From a virus: a stretch of 39,489 bases of DNA. Position 1 is the first letter of the stretch, and each line of letters starts with the position of its first letter. The stretch covers positions 1 through 39,489 of the IMG/VR virus record IMGVR_UViG_3300031976_001312. One strand, given 5' to 3'. Positions 15,372-23,694 of this stretch are shown one piece after another. The notes under the pieces were generated by a model. That model worked only from the letters and a program-made list of their open reading frames with translations. It had not been told where the DNA came from and ran no database searches. The translations under genes were made by a program, and so were the position numbers.

Positions 15372-15737
15372 CTACTGGGTGGTGTAGATCCAGCTCACGT
15401 CGAAGCTGGTCGTCTTAAGCTGGGTGGTGGTCTCAGTGCCGGTACCGCCCAGGCGAGTGATGTAGCAGTGCGGTTCTAGTGCTCGGCGCAGGGCGGCTTG
15501 CACTGCCTCTGCGCTCTTTACGTTATTGGCGTAAACATCGATCTGGATGTTCCATTCGTCTGTATCCGGCGGCTCATCCAAGTAGTTCTCGGGCAGGCCG
15601 TTAAGCACTTGAAATGTTGCATAAGGCTTGGCGCCATCTTCTGGAGCGCTACCGAACGGATACAGCCGGGTTTTTTCAGCGCCCAGCAACGCGGTGACCC
15701 CCGCGTTAGCGGCGCAAACAGCAAAGAGTGGGGGCAT
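15372..15737 (-). CDS. DUF3168 tail completion / terminator protein
   Basis: This 121-residue protein fits DUF3168: an N-terminal helix with VTALLG, then RLYPFGSAPEDGAKPYATFQVL, and a beta strand containing WNIQIDVYA. It ends in SFDVSWIYT. Members cap the tail tube and make the joining surface with the head. It sits between the HK97-gp10-type gene and the tail tube gene, the normal place. GGAG precedes the ATG. Confidence 0.85.
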   Translation of the reverse strand: MPPLFAVCAANAGVTALLGAEKTRLYPFGSAPEDGAKPYATFQVLNGLPENYLDEPPDTDEWNIQIDVYANNVKSAEAVQAALRRALEPHCYITRLGGTGTETTTQLKTTSFDVSWIYTTQ

Positions 15738-15752
15738 TGGCCTTGCTCCGGG

Positions 15753-16247
15753 TTAGCGCTGCCCGCGCTTGATCGCGCGGTCGAGGGCTTTGTTGTAATG
15801 CTTGATAAATTCGTCTGTCGCGGCTTGGACGTTTTCGGAAAGTGCGTTACGCATGAAGGGCTCTGCGGGGGCGTTGATGGTGCCAAACTCTTTGAACCGC
15901 CAGTGGTACGTATCCCCACCCGGGTTGGCCTTGCCCTTGCCTTGCACCTCACCGCTAGCCGCTGCAAAGCCACTGGCTCCCCCTAACACACCAACGCGAA
16001 ACACTAGGTTGCCGTTACGCTTGAAATCCTTGGGCGAAAAGCGCACCACAATATTTTTGAATATTTCTTCCGGCGTTGCTGGGTCATCGAATTTGCTGGC
16101 ATTCTCACTGGCTTTGTCGCGAATCAAGTTGGCAGCCTTTCGCATGGCGAAGCGCCCGCCTTTCTTGCGCAGGTCAAAGCTCATGCCTTCCATACGTCCG
16201 ACTACTTGCTCCAGGCCTTCAACGTTGACGGCGACAGGGTCAGCCAT
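15753..16247 (-). CDS. HK97 gp10-like head-tail joining protein
   Basis: This 164-residue protein begins with VNVEGLEQVVGRME and continues through KKGGRFAMRKAANLIRDKA, the usual opening of the HK97-gp10 family. WRFKEFGT and AEPFMRNAL near residues 120-140 are also typical. It probably acts in tail completion or head-tail joining. It overlaps the head-closure gene by eight bases. Confidence 0.88.
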   Translation of the reverse strand: MADPVAVNVEGLEQVVGRMEGMSFDLRKKGGRFAMRKAANLIRDKASENASKFDDPATPEEIFKNIVVRFSPKDFKRNGNLVFRVGVLGGASGFAAASGEVQGKGKANPGGDTYHWRFKEFGTINAPAEPFMRNALSENVQAATDEFIKHYNKALDRAIKRGQR

Positions 16248-16578
16248 CGTTTACGCCCTCGCTGTACGGAAGCGTTAAATACTCTTGCCCACTGCGGTTG
16301 TCGGGCAGCACGCCCTCAATGTTGTAGACCGTGCTGCCGTGGAGTACGCGCATCGTACTGTCAATCTTCAGCCCGGGCCGGTAGCGCATGACTAACTGCC
16401 CGGTAACCTCAGACTGCGCGGCGTTGGCGGCGATAAAGGCGCGAACGCTGAGCGGCTCAATCCCCATCCAGGCGGGCGTGACGACTTCCCAGCCTTCTAG
16501 CATTTCACCGGTGTCGGGATCCTGTTCATCGGTTGGTTTCTCGATGATGCAGCGGTGCCTTAACTTGCCAGCTTGCAT
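16240..16578 (-). CDS. head closure protein (SPP1 gp16-like)
   Basis: This 112-residue beta-barrel-type protein starts with MQAGKLRHRCIIEKP and ends after YNIEGVLPDNRSGQEYLTL, a pattern seen in SPP1 gp16/HK97 head-closure proteins. These seal the connector after DNA packaging and form the docking face for the tail. It overlaps the gp10-like gene, as is usual in this module. Confidence 0.85.
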   Translation of the reverse strand: MQAGKLRHRCIIEKPTDEQDPDTGEMLEGWEVVTPAWMGIEPLSVRAFIAANAAQSEVTGQLVMRYRPGLKIDSTMRVLHGSTVYNIEGVLPDNRSGQEYLTLPYSEGVNDG

Positions 16579-16595
16579 AGGCGCCTCTCTTAATA

Positions 16596-16772
16596 TTAAT
16601 CGTCAGAATCCAGGTAGACTTCTCCCGCAGCGCCGTCGAGGTCTTCCACCTGGTCTTGAATCAGGTAGTCCACCAGCGTGCGGTTGCTTTCTGCGAGCTC
16701 ACTGATCGCTTGGGTTTGGGCATTGATAGCTATAACAAGCTGCTGGATATCTGTTTGAGACGGTTCGGTCAT
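16596..16772 (-). CDS. small acidic protein in connector module
   Basis: This protein of about 58 residues is mostly one helix (QLVIAINAQTQAISELAES) with an acidic C-terminus (DLDGAAGEVYLDSDD). I do not recognise its function. The ATG at 16772 overlaps the stop of the connector gene (ATGA), which is stronger evidence than the longer frame to 16799. It may be a scaffold or accessory of the connector. Confidence 0.6.
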   Translation of the reverse strand: MTEPSQTDIQQLVIAINAQTQAISELAESNRTLVDYLIQDQVEDLDGAAGEVYLDSDD

Positions 16773-17083
16773 AGCGCGATGTCCAACCTGTAGGGCCACA
16801 TCAGGGATTCACTGGCTTGAGGTACCTTCGTTGCGATCGTACCTGTCACAACCTCTTCACGATTTGAATAAAGGTGACCAGTGATCAATAAGATGGCCGC
16901 CGTGATCGAAGGTGTGATGACCAGGCCCTGCTCTTCATCTTCAGGCACTTGGTCAACGTAGAGCTTGCGACCTATATAGCGCTCGGCGGCGTCAACGGCG
17001 GCAGCGAGGTAAACCTCTACCAGCGCATCTTCGTGATCGCCTTCCACGCGCAAATGCTGTTTGACGACGCCGAGCTCAATCAT
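16769..17083 (-). CDS. head-tail connector protein (gp6-like)
   Basis: This 104-residue helical protein has the signature of the gp6-like connector family: IELGVVKQHLRVEGDHED, then EVYLAAAVDAAERYIGRKL, and a C-terminal ITAAILLITGHLY...WPYR. It forms the ring under the portal in HK97-type phages. Its position between capsid and head-closure genes supports this. Confidence 0.88.
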   Translation of the reverse strand: MIELGVVKQHLRVEGDHEDALVEVYLAAAVDAAERYIGRKLYVDQVPEDEEQGLVITPSITAAILLITGHLYSNREEVVTGTIATKVPQASESLMWPYRLDIAL

Positions 17084-17403
17084 TTGGTGGCCTTTTCCTG
17101 TTTAGCTGCGGCTTCTTCTTTCGCCTTGGCTTCTTCCATGGCTTTCGCTTTAGCTTCTTCATCCGCTTTTTCGTTTGCGGCTGCCTTGGCCTTCAACGCT
17201 TCCTGTTCAGCAGCGGTTTTTGCCTGCGCTTCTTGATCGGCTTTAGTCAGCATTGCCGGGGCGGGTTTAACGTCGCGACGGCTTACTAAACCCTCACGCT
17301 CTAAGTCTTTCACGTAGTCTTCATCCAGATCAGGGCGGCTGCCTTGGCGAATCAATCCCGCTTTTCCGGTGAAGGTCTTCAGTGCTGTTACTTTCATAAG
17401 CAT
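17080..17403 (-). CDS. capsid-adjacent protein with Ala/Lys/Glu-rich tail
   Basis: This protein of about 107 residues has a small N-terminal globular part (VTALKTFTGKAGLIRQGS...YVKDLEREGLVSRRD) that resembles short domains in phage head-region proteins. About 55 residues of Ala/Lys/Glu-rich helix follow. The helical tail may bind DNA or other head parts; that is inference. ATG 17403 lies right after a stem-loop, and a second in-frame ATG is at 17397. It overlaps the connector gene by four bases. Confidence 0.65.
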   Translation of the reverse strand: MLMKVTALKTFTGKAGLIRQGSRPDLDEDYVKDLEREGLVSRRDVKPAPAMLTKADQEAQAKTAAEQEALKAKAAANEKADEEAKAKAMEEAKAKEEAAAKQEKATK

Positions 17404-17425
17404 CAGGCCGAGTTTCCCCGGCCTG
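17404..17425 (-). other. stem-loop before the gene downstream of capsid
   Basis: CAGGCCG and CGGCCTG form a perfect 7-bp stem with an 8-base loop. It lies between the capsid stop (17459) and the next start (17403). On the minus strand the loop holds a GGGAAA-type ribosome site, so the structure may limit translation of the next gene or protect the capsid mRNA end. It has no T tract. Confidence 0.5.
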
Positions 17426-17458
17426 CCTCAGACTGTTGGAGTGGCTCTCGAATAGCGC

Positions 17459-18700
17459 TTAAACGCCGCTGGTGTCGGGGAACGGCCCTGAAACAAACGA
17501 TTGCGGGCGATAGACCGCCATGGCCAGGCGCTCTTCTGCACGCACCGTCACCATGTTTTTCACGAAGTTGTCTCGGTCTTCGGTGGACACTTCCACAGTA
17601 GTGGTCTCGCGGTCGAAGATTTGCGCACCCATGTTGAAGGCGCCGGTCATGAACTCGCCTTCCGGCATGGCAGTGGTTTCCACTACCGGCAAGCCCCACA
17701 GGCGTGGTTGCGTCTGGTTGGTAGGGTTAGCGAACACGTAGGCGTTATCGTCCGTTTTGGTTAGCTCAATGGCTTCCCAATCCGCTGGATGCAAAATGAT
17801 GCCGCTAGCACGGTACTCAGCTAATCGTGTCTGCAGAATTGCATGGCGGATGATATCGATACGGGTATCACCTACTTTAGATAGCGCCGCATGGTTGTAG
17901 GCAGTTGCCTGAGGCATTAGGCCATAGAGGTTCTGTGCGGTGCCGTCACCCAATAGAAGCTGCTCATCCTCGACATAAGAGAGGCCATAACGCAGGCGGC
18001 CATCAATGTAGCTCGCCAGCTGTGGGGCATCGTCAAGGATTTGTTTCGTTGCAGGCAACCAGTGGGCAATGGTGCGCACGTTTGCAGTGGCCAGCTCAAA
18101 CGTAATGTTTGATTCAGGCTTGAGCGTATTCTCAGCAGTAGGCGCGGCGTTATTGGTGTAAAGCTTCTCTTTAACGTACTCAATGGCATTGGACGTGGTA
18201 CGCCCCGGCATGATCAGATCACGGATGGTTAGTACACGATCCGGTGCTGAGATAATGCCTGGCAGGCGCTGAGTTACAACCAAGTCACCGGCTGATTCAC
18301 CATCAGGCGCTGAGGTGATCGCTTTAACATCAACACGACCAGTGCGGCCAACACGGCCCTCAACCATTGATTTGAACGACTCAGCCTGGACAACGCTTTG
18401 CCCCCAGGTCTGAATCTTGGCTTTTTCACCACCGCGACGACTGCCCTTCTGCTCTAACTCAGTCAGACGTTCTTGCATCTCGGTGCCGGTTTTCGCCAGC
18501 AGCTCAAGGGCAGCTTTGGTGTCCTCAGCGATTTTGCCGGTGTCTTTGATCTCCTTCTGCGCGTTCTCACAGAATTTTTTGAGCTCGGCATCACGCTCAT
18601 TTAGCGCCTTGACTAGCCCCTTGATATCCATCTCTTCAGGGGTGCCGCCTGCGTTCTTACGTGCAAACTCGCCGCCTAGGTTGCGGTTAAAGTGGCTCAT
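17459..18700 (-). CDS. major capsid protein, HK97 gp5 family
   Basis: This 413-residue protein has a ~100-residue, coiled-coil delta domain at the N-terminus that the prohead protease would remove. An HK97-fold capsid body follows, with PGIISAPDRVLTIRDL, a P-domain/spine region, LLLGDGTAQNLYGL and YRASGIILHPADWEAIEL as typical blocks. WGLPVVETTAMPEGEF and the C-terminal VRAEERLAMAVYRP strand complete the pattern. The start overlaps the protease stop region (TAAATG) and GGAGAA precedes it. Only slight spacing separates portal, protease and capsid, as in HK97. Confidence 0.95.
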   Translation of the reverse strand: MSHFNRNLGGEFARKNAGGTPEEMDIKGLVKALNERDAELKKFCENAQKEIKDTGKIAEDTKAALELLAKTGTEMQERLTELEQKGSRRGGEKAKIQTWGQSVVQAESFKSMVEGRVGRTGRVDVKAITSAPDGESAGDLVVTQRLPGIISAPDRVLTIRDLIMPGRTTSNAIEYVKEKLYTNNAAPTAENTLKPESNITFELATANVRTIAHWLPATKQILDDAPQLASYIDGRLRYGLSYVEDEQLLLGDGTAQNLYGLMPQATAYNHAALSKVGDTRIDIIRHAILQTRLAEYRASGIILHPADWEAIELTKTDDNAYVFANPTNQTQPRLWGLPVVETTAMPEGEFMTGAFNMGAQIFDRETTTVEVSTEDRDNFVKNMVTVRAEERLAMAVYRPQSFVSGPFPDTSGV

Positions 18701-19408
18701 TTAGGATTCTCCAAAAGTGGGTAGCTTTAAGCCGCTTAGCACTTCGCCAAGGGCCTTGATATCCGCCGGGTCGGTTTTGCTATCCGTGCCCTCGGACTCA
18801 CTCCGGAGCAGGTGCTTCAGTCCACGGTTGGCGATGACCGCTGACTGTGACTTCGAGAAGCCTGCCTCACGCAGGAACCGCTCAAAGTCGGGTAGGGTTG
18901 GAACGGTGCCGTGGGCGATCGCAAACTTGACCGCCTCCACACGGGCTTCATCATTCGCTGGGAACGTCACTAGCGAGATCTCCATCAGCTCCAGTTGCTT
19001 CAGCGTTCGTACTCGCGTGGTTTCATCAAAGGAGTCGTCACGCACGTAGTAGCCGATCGACAAGCCAGAGACAGCACCAGCGGCCATCAACGCGTGGGCT
19101 TCACTTGCTTGGCGCACGCTGTCTTTCAGCAGCCGCCCTTCCACGTAGAGGCCGTGTTCGTCCTCTTCCATCTTGGTGTACACCCCAATGGGCTCGCCTT
19201 GGCGGTGCTGCCACAGCACTGGCACTGGTCGGCCACGCGTGACAATGGCAGCGAGGGAGTCAGCGAAGGCACCTGCGGCAACCACTTCGCGGTAGCTATC
19301 CACCACACCGAACACCGATCCATAGCCAGAAAAAAAGCCGTCATCATTGACGGCTTTAATTTGGAGATCGAAGTCTCGAATCTTTAATGCGGCATTCTTA
19401 CGTTTCAC
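18701..19408 (-). CDS. HK97-family prohead protease (U35)
   Basis: This serine protease cleaves the capsid delta domain and itself during head maturation. With a GTG start at 19408 it has about 235 residues. His68 in LWQHRQGEPIG, a serine in GAVSGLSIGYY (residues 114-117) and the Glu in LMEISLVTFPAN match the family's catalytic positions. GTG is preferred because GAGGAG lies about seven bases before it, inside the end of the portal gene. An ATG at 19423 would itself overlap that ribosome site. A strong terminator-like hairpin is embedded near codon 18. Confidence 0.9.
   Translation of the reverse strand: MKRKNAALKIRDFDLQIKAVNDDGFFSGYGSVFGVVDSYREVVAAGAFADSLAAIVTRGRPVPVLWQHRQGEPIGVYTKMEEDEHGLYVEGRLLKDSVRQASEAHALMAAGAVSGLSIGYYVRDDSFDETTRVRTLKQLELMEISLVTFPANDEARVEAVKFAIAHGTVPTLPDFERFLREAGFSKSQSAVIANRGLKHLLRSESEGTDSKTDPADIKALGEVLSGLKLPTFGES
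19331..19357 (-). terminator. strong terminator-like hairpin inside protease gene
   Basis: AAAGCCGTCA and TGACGGCTTT form a perfect 10-bp stem around a 4-base loop. On the minus strand the bases that follow extend the T tract to seven. This is as good as many real terminators, yet it encodes IKAVNDDGFFSGYG near the protease N-terminus. Confidence 0.6.
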
Positions 19409-20672
19409 GGGGTGGCTCCTCATCTAACAGCCACGCCTTTAGCGCAGCCTTGGCGACTTGGTCGCCGGTTTGTTGCCCCAGGCTTTTCAGGTTGATCAGG
19501 TTCGATTGCACAGTAAGCACGTCTCCACCTTCTACTGGGGGTAAGTTCTCCCGGGCGCGTATCTCGTTGCGGGTATTGATACCGTTCTGGGCATAGCTCG
19601 AATACAGCGCGGCGCGTCCTGCGCTGTCAGCACGTAAGAGCCCTTCCAGGTTGAACTCGGCAAAATAGCGTTTGCGCTCTACCGGGGTTAGCAGTTGCCG
19701 CTTGATGGCTTGTTCAATCCGGCTCAGGTAAGGGCGCAGCGCGTAAGTCAGAAACGCGATGTTGCCTTGCTCTAACCCTGTTCCCCAGCTGGTAGACTTT
19801 TCTGAGTGGCCGATCATCCAGGGGAAGACCCGGAACCAGCGGCAAACTTCCTCAATGTTGAAGCCACGTGATAGCAGCATCTGCGCATCTTCGGGCTTGA
19901 GCGAAAGGGGCTGGTAGGTAAAGCCACCTTCCAACAGCATCGTCTTGCCTGCATTCGATGAACCGGTGAACTGATTCAGCGCGGTATTGAATTTCTCACG
20001 CTGCTCTGTATTCAGCACCTTGTCTGCTTGCACAAAGCCAGCGGTTTGCATGCCGTTGGCGAACGTCTTACCCGCCGCTTCCTCAGTTGCAATTGAGATG
20101 CTGAATGAGTTGCGAGCAAAGCCGATAACCGACATACCCACACGGCCGTTCACCCCAAACCCTTTGACGTGGAAAACATCGCGCTCTGTCAGCTCTTCGC
20201 GGCCATGGGGGCCGTTATAAATAAACTGCAGGTTGCCGTCTTCGTCAGGCTCAGGGTCGTTCATGTGCTCTGGGTTGAGCGGTTCAAGCGCTACGATCGC
20301 GCCAGCGCCATTGCGGCTGATCCTGCTGTAGTGATTCCCCCATAGCGCTATGTGAGCAACGACCAGTTCCCAGTACTCTACTGCCGTGAGGTTGGCGTGG
20401 GGCTGGTCATGTAGAAGCCGATAAAGGGAATGATCACGCGCGGCATTCTTGCCCCCGCGGGCGTCATGCTCAAATATCCCAATCGGCAATGTGCCAACGG
20501 TTTCAGACAGCAAGCGGACGCAGGACCAAACGGCGGACAGCTGCAGCGCTGTTTGCGCTGTGACGCTCTTGCCGGTCACCGAATCGCCACCGTAGTAGGC
20601 GCTCCAAAAACCGGCATCCGTGAGCTTCAGCGTCTTACCTATCCAGGTACGCGTTGAACTTAGTAGCCCCAT
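19398..20672 (-). CDS. portal protein, HK97 family
   Basis: This 424-residue protein has the usual portal opening, with TALQLSAVWSCVRLLSETVGTLPIGIFEHD at residues 40-70. ALWGNHYSRISRNGAGAIVAL, VGMSVIGFARNSFSI and RVFPWMIGH...STSWGTGLEQGNIAFL follow. It forms the dodecameric DNA entry ring in the capsid vertex. The ATG overlaps the large terminase stop by one base (TGATG), and its own end contains the protease ribosome site. Confidence 0.95.
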   Translation of the reverse strand: MGLLSSTRTWIGKTLKLTDAGFWSAYYGGDSVTGKSVTAQTALQLSAVWSCVRLLSETVGTLPIGIFEHDARGGKNAARDHSLYRLLHDQPHANLTAVEYWELVVAHIALWGNHYSRISRNGAGAIVALEPLNPEHMNDPEPDEDGNLQFIYNGPHGREELTERDVFHVKGFGVNGRVGMSVIGFARNSFSISIATEEAAGKTFANGMQTAGFVQADKVLNTEQREKFNTALNQFTGSSNAGKTMLLEGGFTYQPLSLKPEDAQMLLSRGFNIEEVCRWFRVFPWMIGHSEKSTSWGTGLEQGNIAFLTYALRPYLSRIEQAIKRQLLTPVERKRYFAEFNLEGLLRADSAGRAALYSSYAQNGINTRNEIRARENLPPVEGGDVLTVQSNLINLKSLGQQTGDQVAKAALKAWLLDEEPPRET

Positions 20673-22405
20673 CAGCCGATCACCATGTTGTTGAGAAAGT
20701 CGTCGAGGTCTTCGTTCTCCTCGATCTCGCCTAGCGTTAGCGATGTCGCCATCACGGCAGCAACGATGCCGTCCACGCGGCCGGTGGATTTACGTTTATC
20801 AACTTTGCGGTTGCCCGCAGGGTCTTCCTGATACACCGCGTTAGCCGCGCACCAGGTCAGCACCGGATGCCCGGTGTGCCGCATTTCTACGTTGATTAAC
20901 CGCCGCTCGAATTCATCCACCGCCGGTGCCATGGTTTGAAAGCCTTGGCCGCAGCTGACCAACGGCGGCAGCGTGACGCCTTCGTCATCGATCAGCGAGT
21001 TGAGGTCTTCGATTCTCCAGCGGTCATAGCCGATGCCTTGCAGGTCGTACATCGCCGCGATCTCTGACAGCTGATGCAGCACGTGCCGCTTGTTGATCGC
21101 CTTGCCTGGTGTCGTGAGCAAGTGGCCCCGCTCTTGCCAGAGCGTGTAAGGCACGCGGTCTTTTTCCGCTTTGCGCACCAAGCCTTCTTCCGGCAGCCAG
21201 AAGTAAGGGATCATTCGCCATACCGGGTCATCCGGTACCGGCTCAAACAGCAGCACCAAGGCGGTTAAATCCTGGGTACTCGATAGGTCTAGGCCCGCGT
21301 AGCAGCGCCGGCCTAGCAGGCTATCCAAGTCGAACTCTTTATCTTGAGTGGCAATCCAGGCATCGCGACTGATCGCCGGGTTGTCTGCCTGCACCCACAT
21401 GCAGAAGTTGAGACGCTTAACCGTCGCTTCTTTACTGGGCATACCCCGCGCTTGGGTCACCTGCTCGCGCAAATACTTCAGGCCAGGGATGCCGTAAGCC
21501 AATGAAGGGTTGGCCTTGTACCAGCACTCTTCGTTATCAAAGGGGTCGTCTGTTTCATCCAGACAGCAGACGAAGCCGAAAAACGAATCGTCTTCCAAGC
21601 CTCCACTGGCGACCTTGAGCGCGTAGTCGTGGTAGTCCCAGCAAACTGAAAGCCGGTCGGTACCGGAGTTGGTGATCATGAAGATCAACGCTTGCTCGCG
21701 GCTCTTGGTACCGGCCCGCATCATCTCAACGACTAACGGGGTTTTGTGTTCGTGAATCTCATCCAGCAGCGCGACGTGTGGCCGGGGGCCTGATTGCCCA
21801 TCGTCAGCTGCCACCGTGCGAAAGAAGCTGCTCGTTTTGTGGAAGGCAAGGTTGTACTCCTTGCCCACCGCGCCTGACTTGACGATGCGTGTGGCGAGCA
21901 GTGGCGACTGATCGACCATGGCCACCGCGTCGCGGAACAGGATTTGTGCCTGGTCTTTCTTTGTCGCCGCTGCGTAGATTTCGGCGCGCTCTTCGCCATC
22001 AGCCACTAAGCCATAGAGGCCAACGCCAGCCGCAAGCGGTGACTTGCCAGATCCCTTTGCCGTTTCCACGTAAGCAACGCGGAAACGCCGCCAGCCATCT
22101 TCCGATTTCCAGCCGTAAATGCTACCGACGATGAACGCCTGCCAGGGCAGCAGGTGAAACGGTTCGCCTTCGAATCGTCCACCGTTGAGGCGCAGCACAT
22201 CTTCAAAGAATCCGATAGCGTGGTTGGCCGCCTCCAGATCCCAATACAGCCCGCGGGCTTCGCCTTCTTCCAGATCGCGCAGGTGCCGAGCGCAGGCATC
22301 GCGCACTTGGGGCCCTGCAATCAGCTCCTCATCAACTACCGCTTGAGCAAATGCCGTCGCCCGATCTTCACAGACCGTATTTGGCGGCGGTTTCTTTTTG
22401 CTCAT
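20672..22405 (-). CDS. terminase large subunit
   Basis: This 577-residue packaging motor has an N-terminal ATPase. The Walker A is VETAKGSGKSPLAAG (Lys121) and the Walker B is HVALLDEIHEH (Asp215, Glu216). The C-terminal RNase-H-like nuclease begins with CYAGLDLSSTQDLTALVLL, whose Asp is a likely metal ligand. It belongs to the Terminase_1 type that pairs with P27 small subunits. It cuts concatemers and pumps DNA through the portal. It overlaps the small subunit gene by 38 bases. Confidence 0.95.
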   Translation of the reverse strand: MSKKKPPPNTVCEDRATAFAQAVVDEELIAGPQVRDACARHLRDLEEGEARGLYWDLEAANHAIGFFEDVLRLNGGRFEGEPFHLLPWQAFIVGSIYGWKSEDGWRRFRVAYVETAKGSGKSPLAAGVGLYGLVADGEERAEIYAAATKKDQAQILFRDAVAMVDQSPLLATRIVKSGAVGKEYNLAFHKTSSFFRTVAADDGQSGPRPHVALLDEIHEHKTPLVVEMMRAGTKSREQALIFMITNSGTDRLSVCWDYHDYALKVASGGLEDDSFFGFVCCLDETDDPFDNEECWYKANPSLAYGIPGLKYLREQVTQARGMPSKEATVKRLNFCMWVQADNPAISRDAWIATQDKEFDLDSLLGRRCYAGLDLSSTQDLTALVLLFEPVPDDPVWRMIPYFWLPEEGLVRKAEKDRVPYTLWQERGHLLTTPGKAINKRHVLHQLSEIAAMYDLQGIGYDRWRIEDLNSLIDDEGVTLPPLVSCGQGFQTMAPAVDEFERRLINVEMRHTGHPVLTWCAANAVYQEDPAGNRKVDKRKSTGRVDGIVAAVMATSLTLGEIEENEDLDDFLNNMVIG

Positions 22406-22883
22406 TGGGGAACAACTCTCCTTGATTCACTTGTCCGGTACCGAGTTTGGCCCGGGCGCTGGGGTTCAAGCCGAACGAATCGCCCGCTTTGCGCATGCGT
22501 TCTTCAGCGCGGTTGGCCAACTGCATCCAGGCGCTCATCTGCTTGTAGCCGCTGGGGGTCACTTCGACCATGCCGCGGTCTTCCATCTCGGTGATTTTCT
22601 CGCGGGCTACCTTCCAATCGCCCCACGCCTGGCAGTAAACAGCCAGTTCAGCGCGGTCGACCTTGGTGATTAGCCCCAGGATTTCGAGGTCTTTAACGAT
22701 GCGTCGCCACTCTGCCTTGGCGTCTTTGGTCAAAAACGCGGGGCATGGCGGCGCTTCAACTTTTAACTGGGGAGCGTTGCCACCGTCTTGCAGATCGTGC
22801 GCGCCTTTCTTACTCGGATTGCCGCGAAGCATATGGACGTTCCCTGGCAGCGGGCGGCGTCCGGAGTTCTTATTGCCAGCCAT
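22368..22883 (-). CDS. terminase small subunit, P27 family
   Basis: This 171-residue protein starts with the P27 signature (NKNSGRRPLPGNVHMLRGNPSKK). APPCPAFLTKDAKAEWRRIVKDLEILGL follows, and the C-terminal part contains LANRAEERMRKAGDSFGLNPSARAKL. It recognises the packaging site next to its gene and hands DNA to the large subunit. GGAGG precedes the ATG. The 215 bases upstream hold no gene and are the natural place for a cos-type site. Confidence 0.93.
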   Translation of the reverse strand: MAGNKNSGRRPLPGNVHMLRGNPSKKGAHDLQDGGNAPQLKVEAPPCPAFLTKDAKAEWRRIVKDLEILGLITKVDRAELAVYCQAWGDWKVAREKITEMEDRGMVEVTPSGYKQMSAWMQLANRAEERMRKAGDSFGLNPSARAKLGTGQVNQGELFPNEQKETAAKYGL

Positions 22884-23098
22884 GGGAACCTCCAGAAATT
22901 GAAATTGGTCGGCATTAAACCGATGAAATGCTAGGCTTCAGATACCCCCACACCGATATACCCCCCTCCCATTTTTCCCGCTTGAACAAGAAGCGATGGG
23001 GGAACGGTCTAGAGCCGAAAAGCCCTGAACTTTCGACCCGCCCCCTCTTAAAAATGAGAAAAGCTATCATTTCGATCATTTTGGGCCGAAAACCGGGC
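22884..23098. other. non-coding region, candidate cos/packaging site
   Basis: No convincing gene lies here. The stretch has C-runs on the plus strand (ATACCCCC and ATACCCCCC), an AT-rich segment around 23048-23080, and the motif GCCGAAAA twice. HNH nuclease and terminase small subunit genes flank cos in many HK97-type phages, so a cos site is plausible, but the cut positions cannot be read from sequence alone. Confidence 0.4.
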
Positions 23099-23419
23099 TT
23101 AAGCCCAGTGGTGGTGCGGGTCGAGGGGCTGACCATCTGCATCGCAGCCAGGCAGCGCGCCACCCTTCTCTAAACGCTGCTTGTCGATGTCATGGCACGG
23201 CTTGCACAGGCTCTGCCAGTTCGAACGTCGCCAGAACAGCTTGAGGTCGCCCTTATGTGGCACGATATGGTCAACAACCGTAGCCGCCGTTACCCTGCCG
23301 CGGCGTTGGCAGAACACGCATAGTGGATGTTCGCGCAGATACTCTTCACGCGCTTTCTGCCACTTGTAGCCATAACCACGTTGAGTCGATGAGCCACGCT
23401 GCTTGTCGTAGTTACTCAC
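23099..23419 (-). CDS. HNH endonuclease
   Basis: This 106-residue protein has a full HNH motif: HPLCVFCQRRGRVTAATVVDH, then IVPHKGDLKLFWRRSNWQSLC and KPCHDIDKQ. The two CxxC pairs should bind structural zinc. HNH proteins beside the terminase are needed for cos cleavage in HK97-like phages, and the same role is likely here. The start is GTG at 23419, overlapping the Rz1 stop as GTGA. Confidence 0.92.
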   Translation of the reverse strand: MSNYDKQRGSSTQRGYGYKWQKAREEYLREHPLCVFCQRRGRVTAATVVDHIVPHKGDLKLFWRRSNWQSLCKPCHDIDKQRLEKGGALPGCDADGQPLDPHHHWA

Positions 23420-23694
23420 TGCTCACCAGCCGAACCCGGCTTGAGGAACAGCTGGTAGACCGATGCCCGGTCAGCATTGGCCCGCCTGCGCAGTGACTCA
23501 TAGTCAGCGAGCAATTGGAGTAGATCGCGGTTATGCGACACACGGCGAACCGGCTCACTGAGTGGCGTCACTAGATGCGCTGGCACTTCCGGCATCACTA
23601 GCACCGGAACTGTCACCGTCTTCGGGGAGGTCGAGCACCCAGCTGCTAACAGCATCAGGCACAGGCTGCCCAGCCCAGTCGCTAGTCGGCGCAT
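23416..23694 (-). CDS. Rz1-like outer-membrane spanin lipoprotein
   Basis: This 92-residue protein has an N-terminal signal with a lipobox, LMLLAAGC, giving a mature N-terminus at Cys20. Its start is inside the Rz-like gene in another frame, the normal layout for overlapping spanins. It would be a lipid-anchored outer-membrane protein that pairs with Rz to join the two membranes at lysis. It is longer than lambda Rz1 and extends beyond the end of Rz. Confidence 0.88.
   Translation of the reverse strand: MRRLATGLGSLCLMLLAAGCSTSPKTVTVPVLVMPEVPAHLVTPLSEPVRRVSHNRDLLQLLADYESLRRRANADRASVYQLFLKPGSAGEQ

Noticed and set aside
22915-23173. Short frames on both strands in the gap before the small terminase
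   Set aside because: Composition is not protein-like and no start signal is convincing; the region is better read as non-coding, possibly cos.
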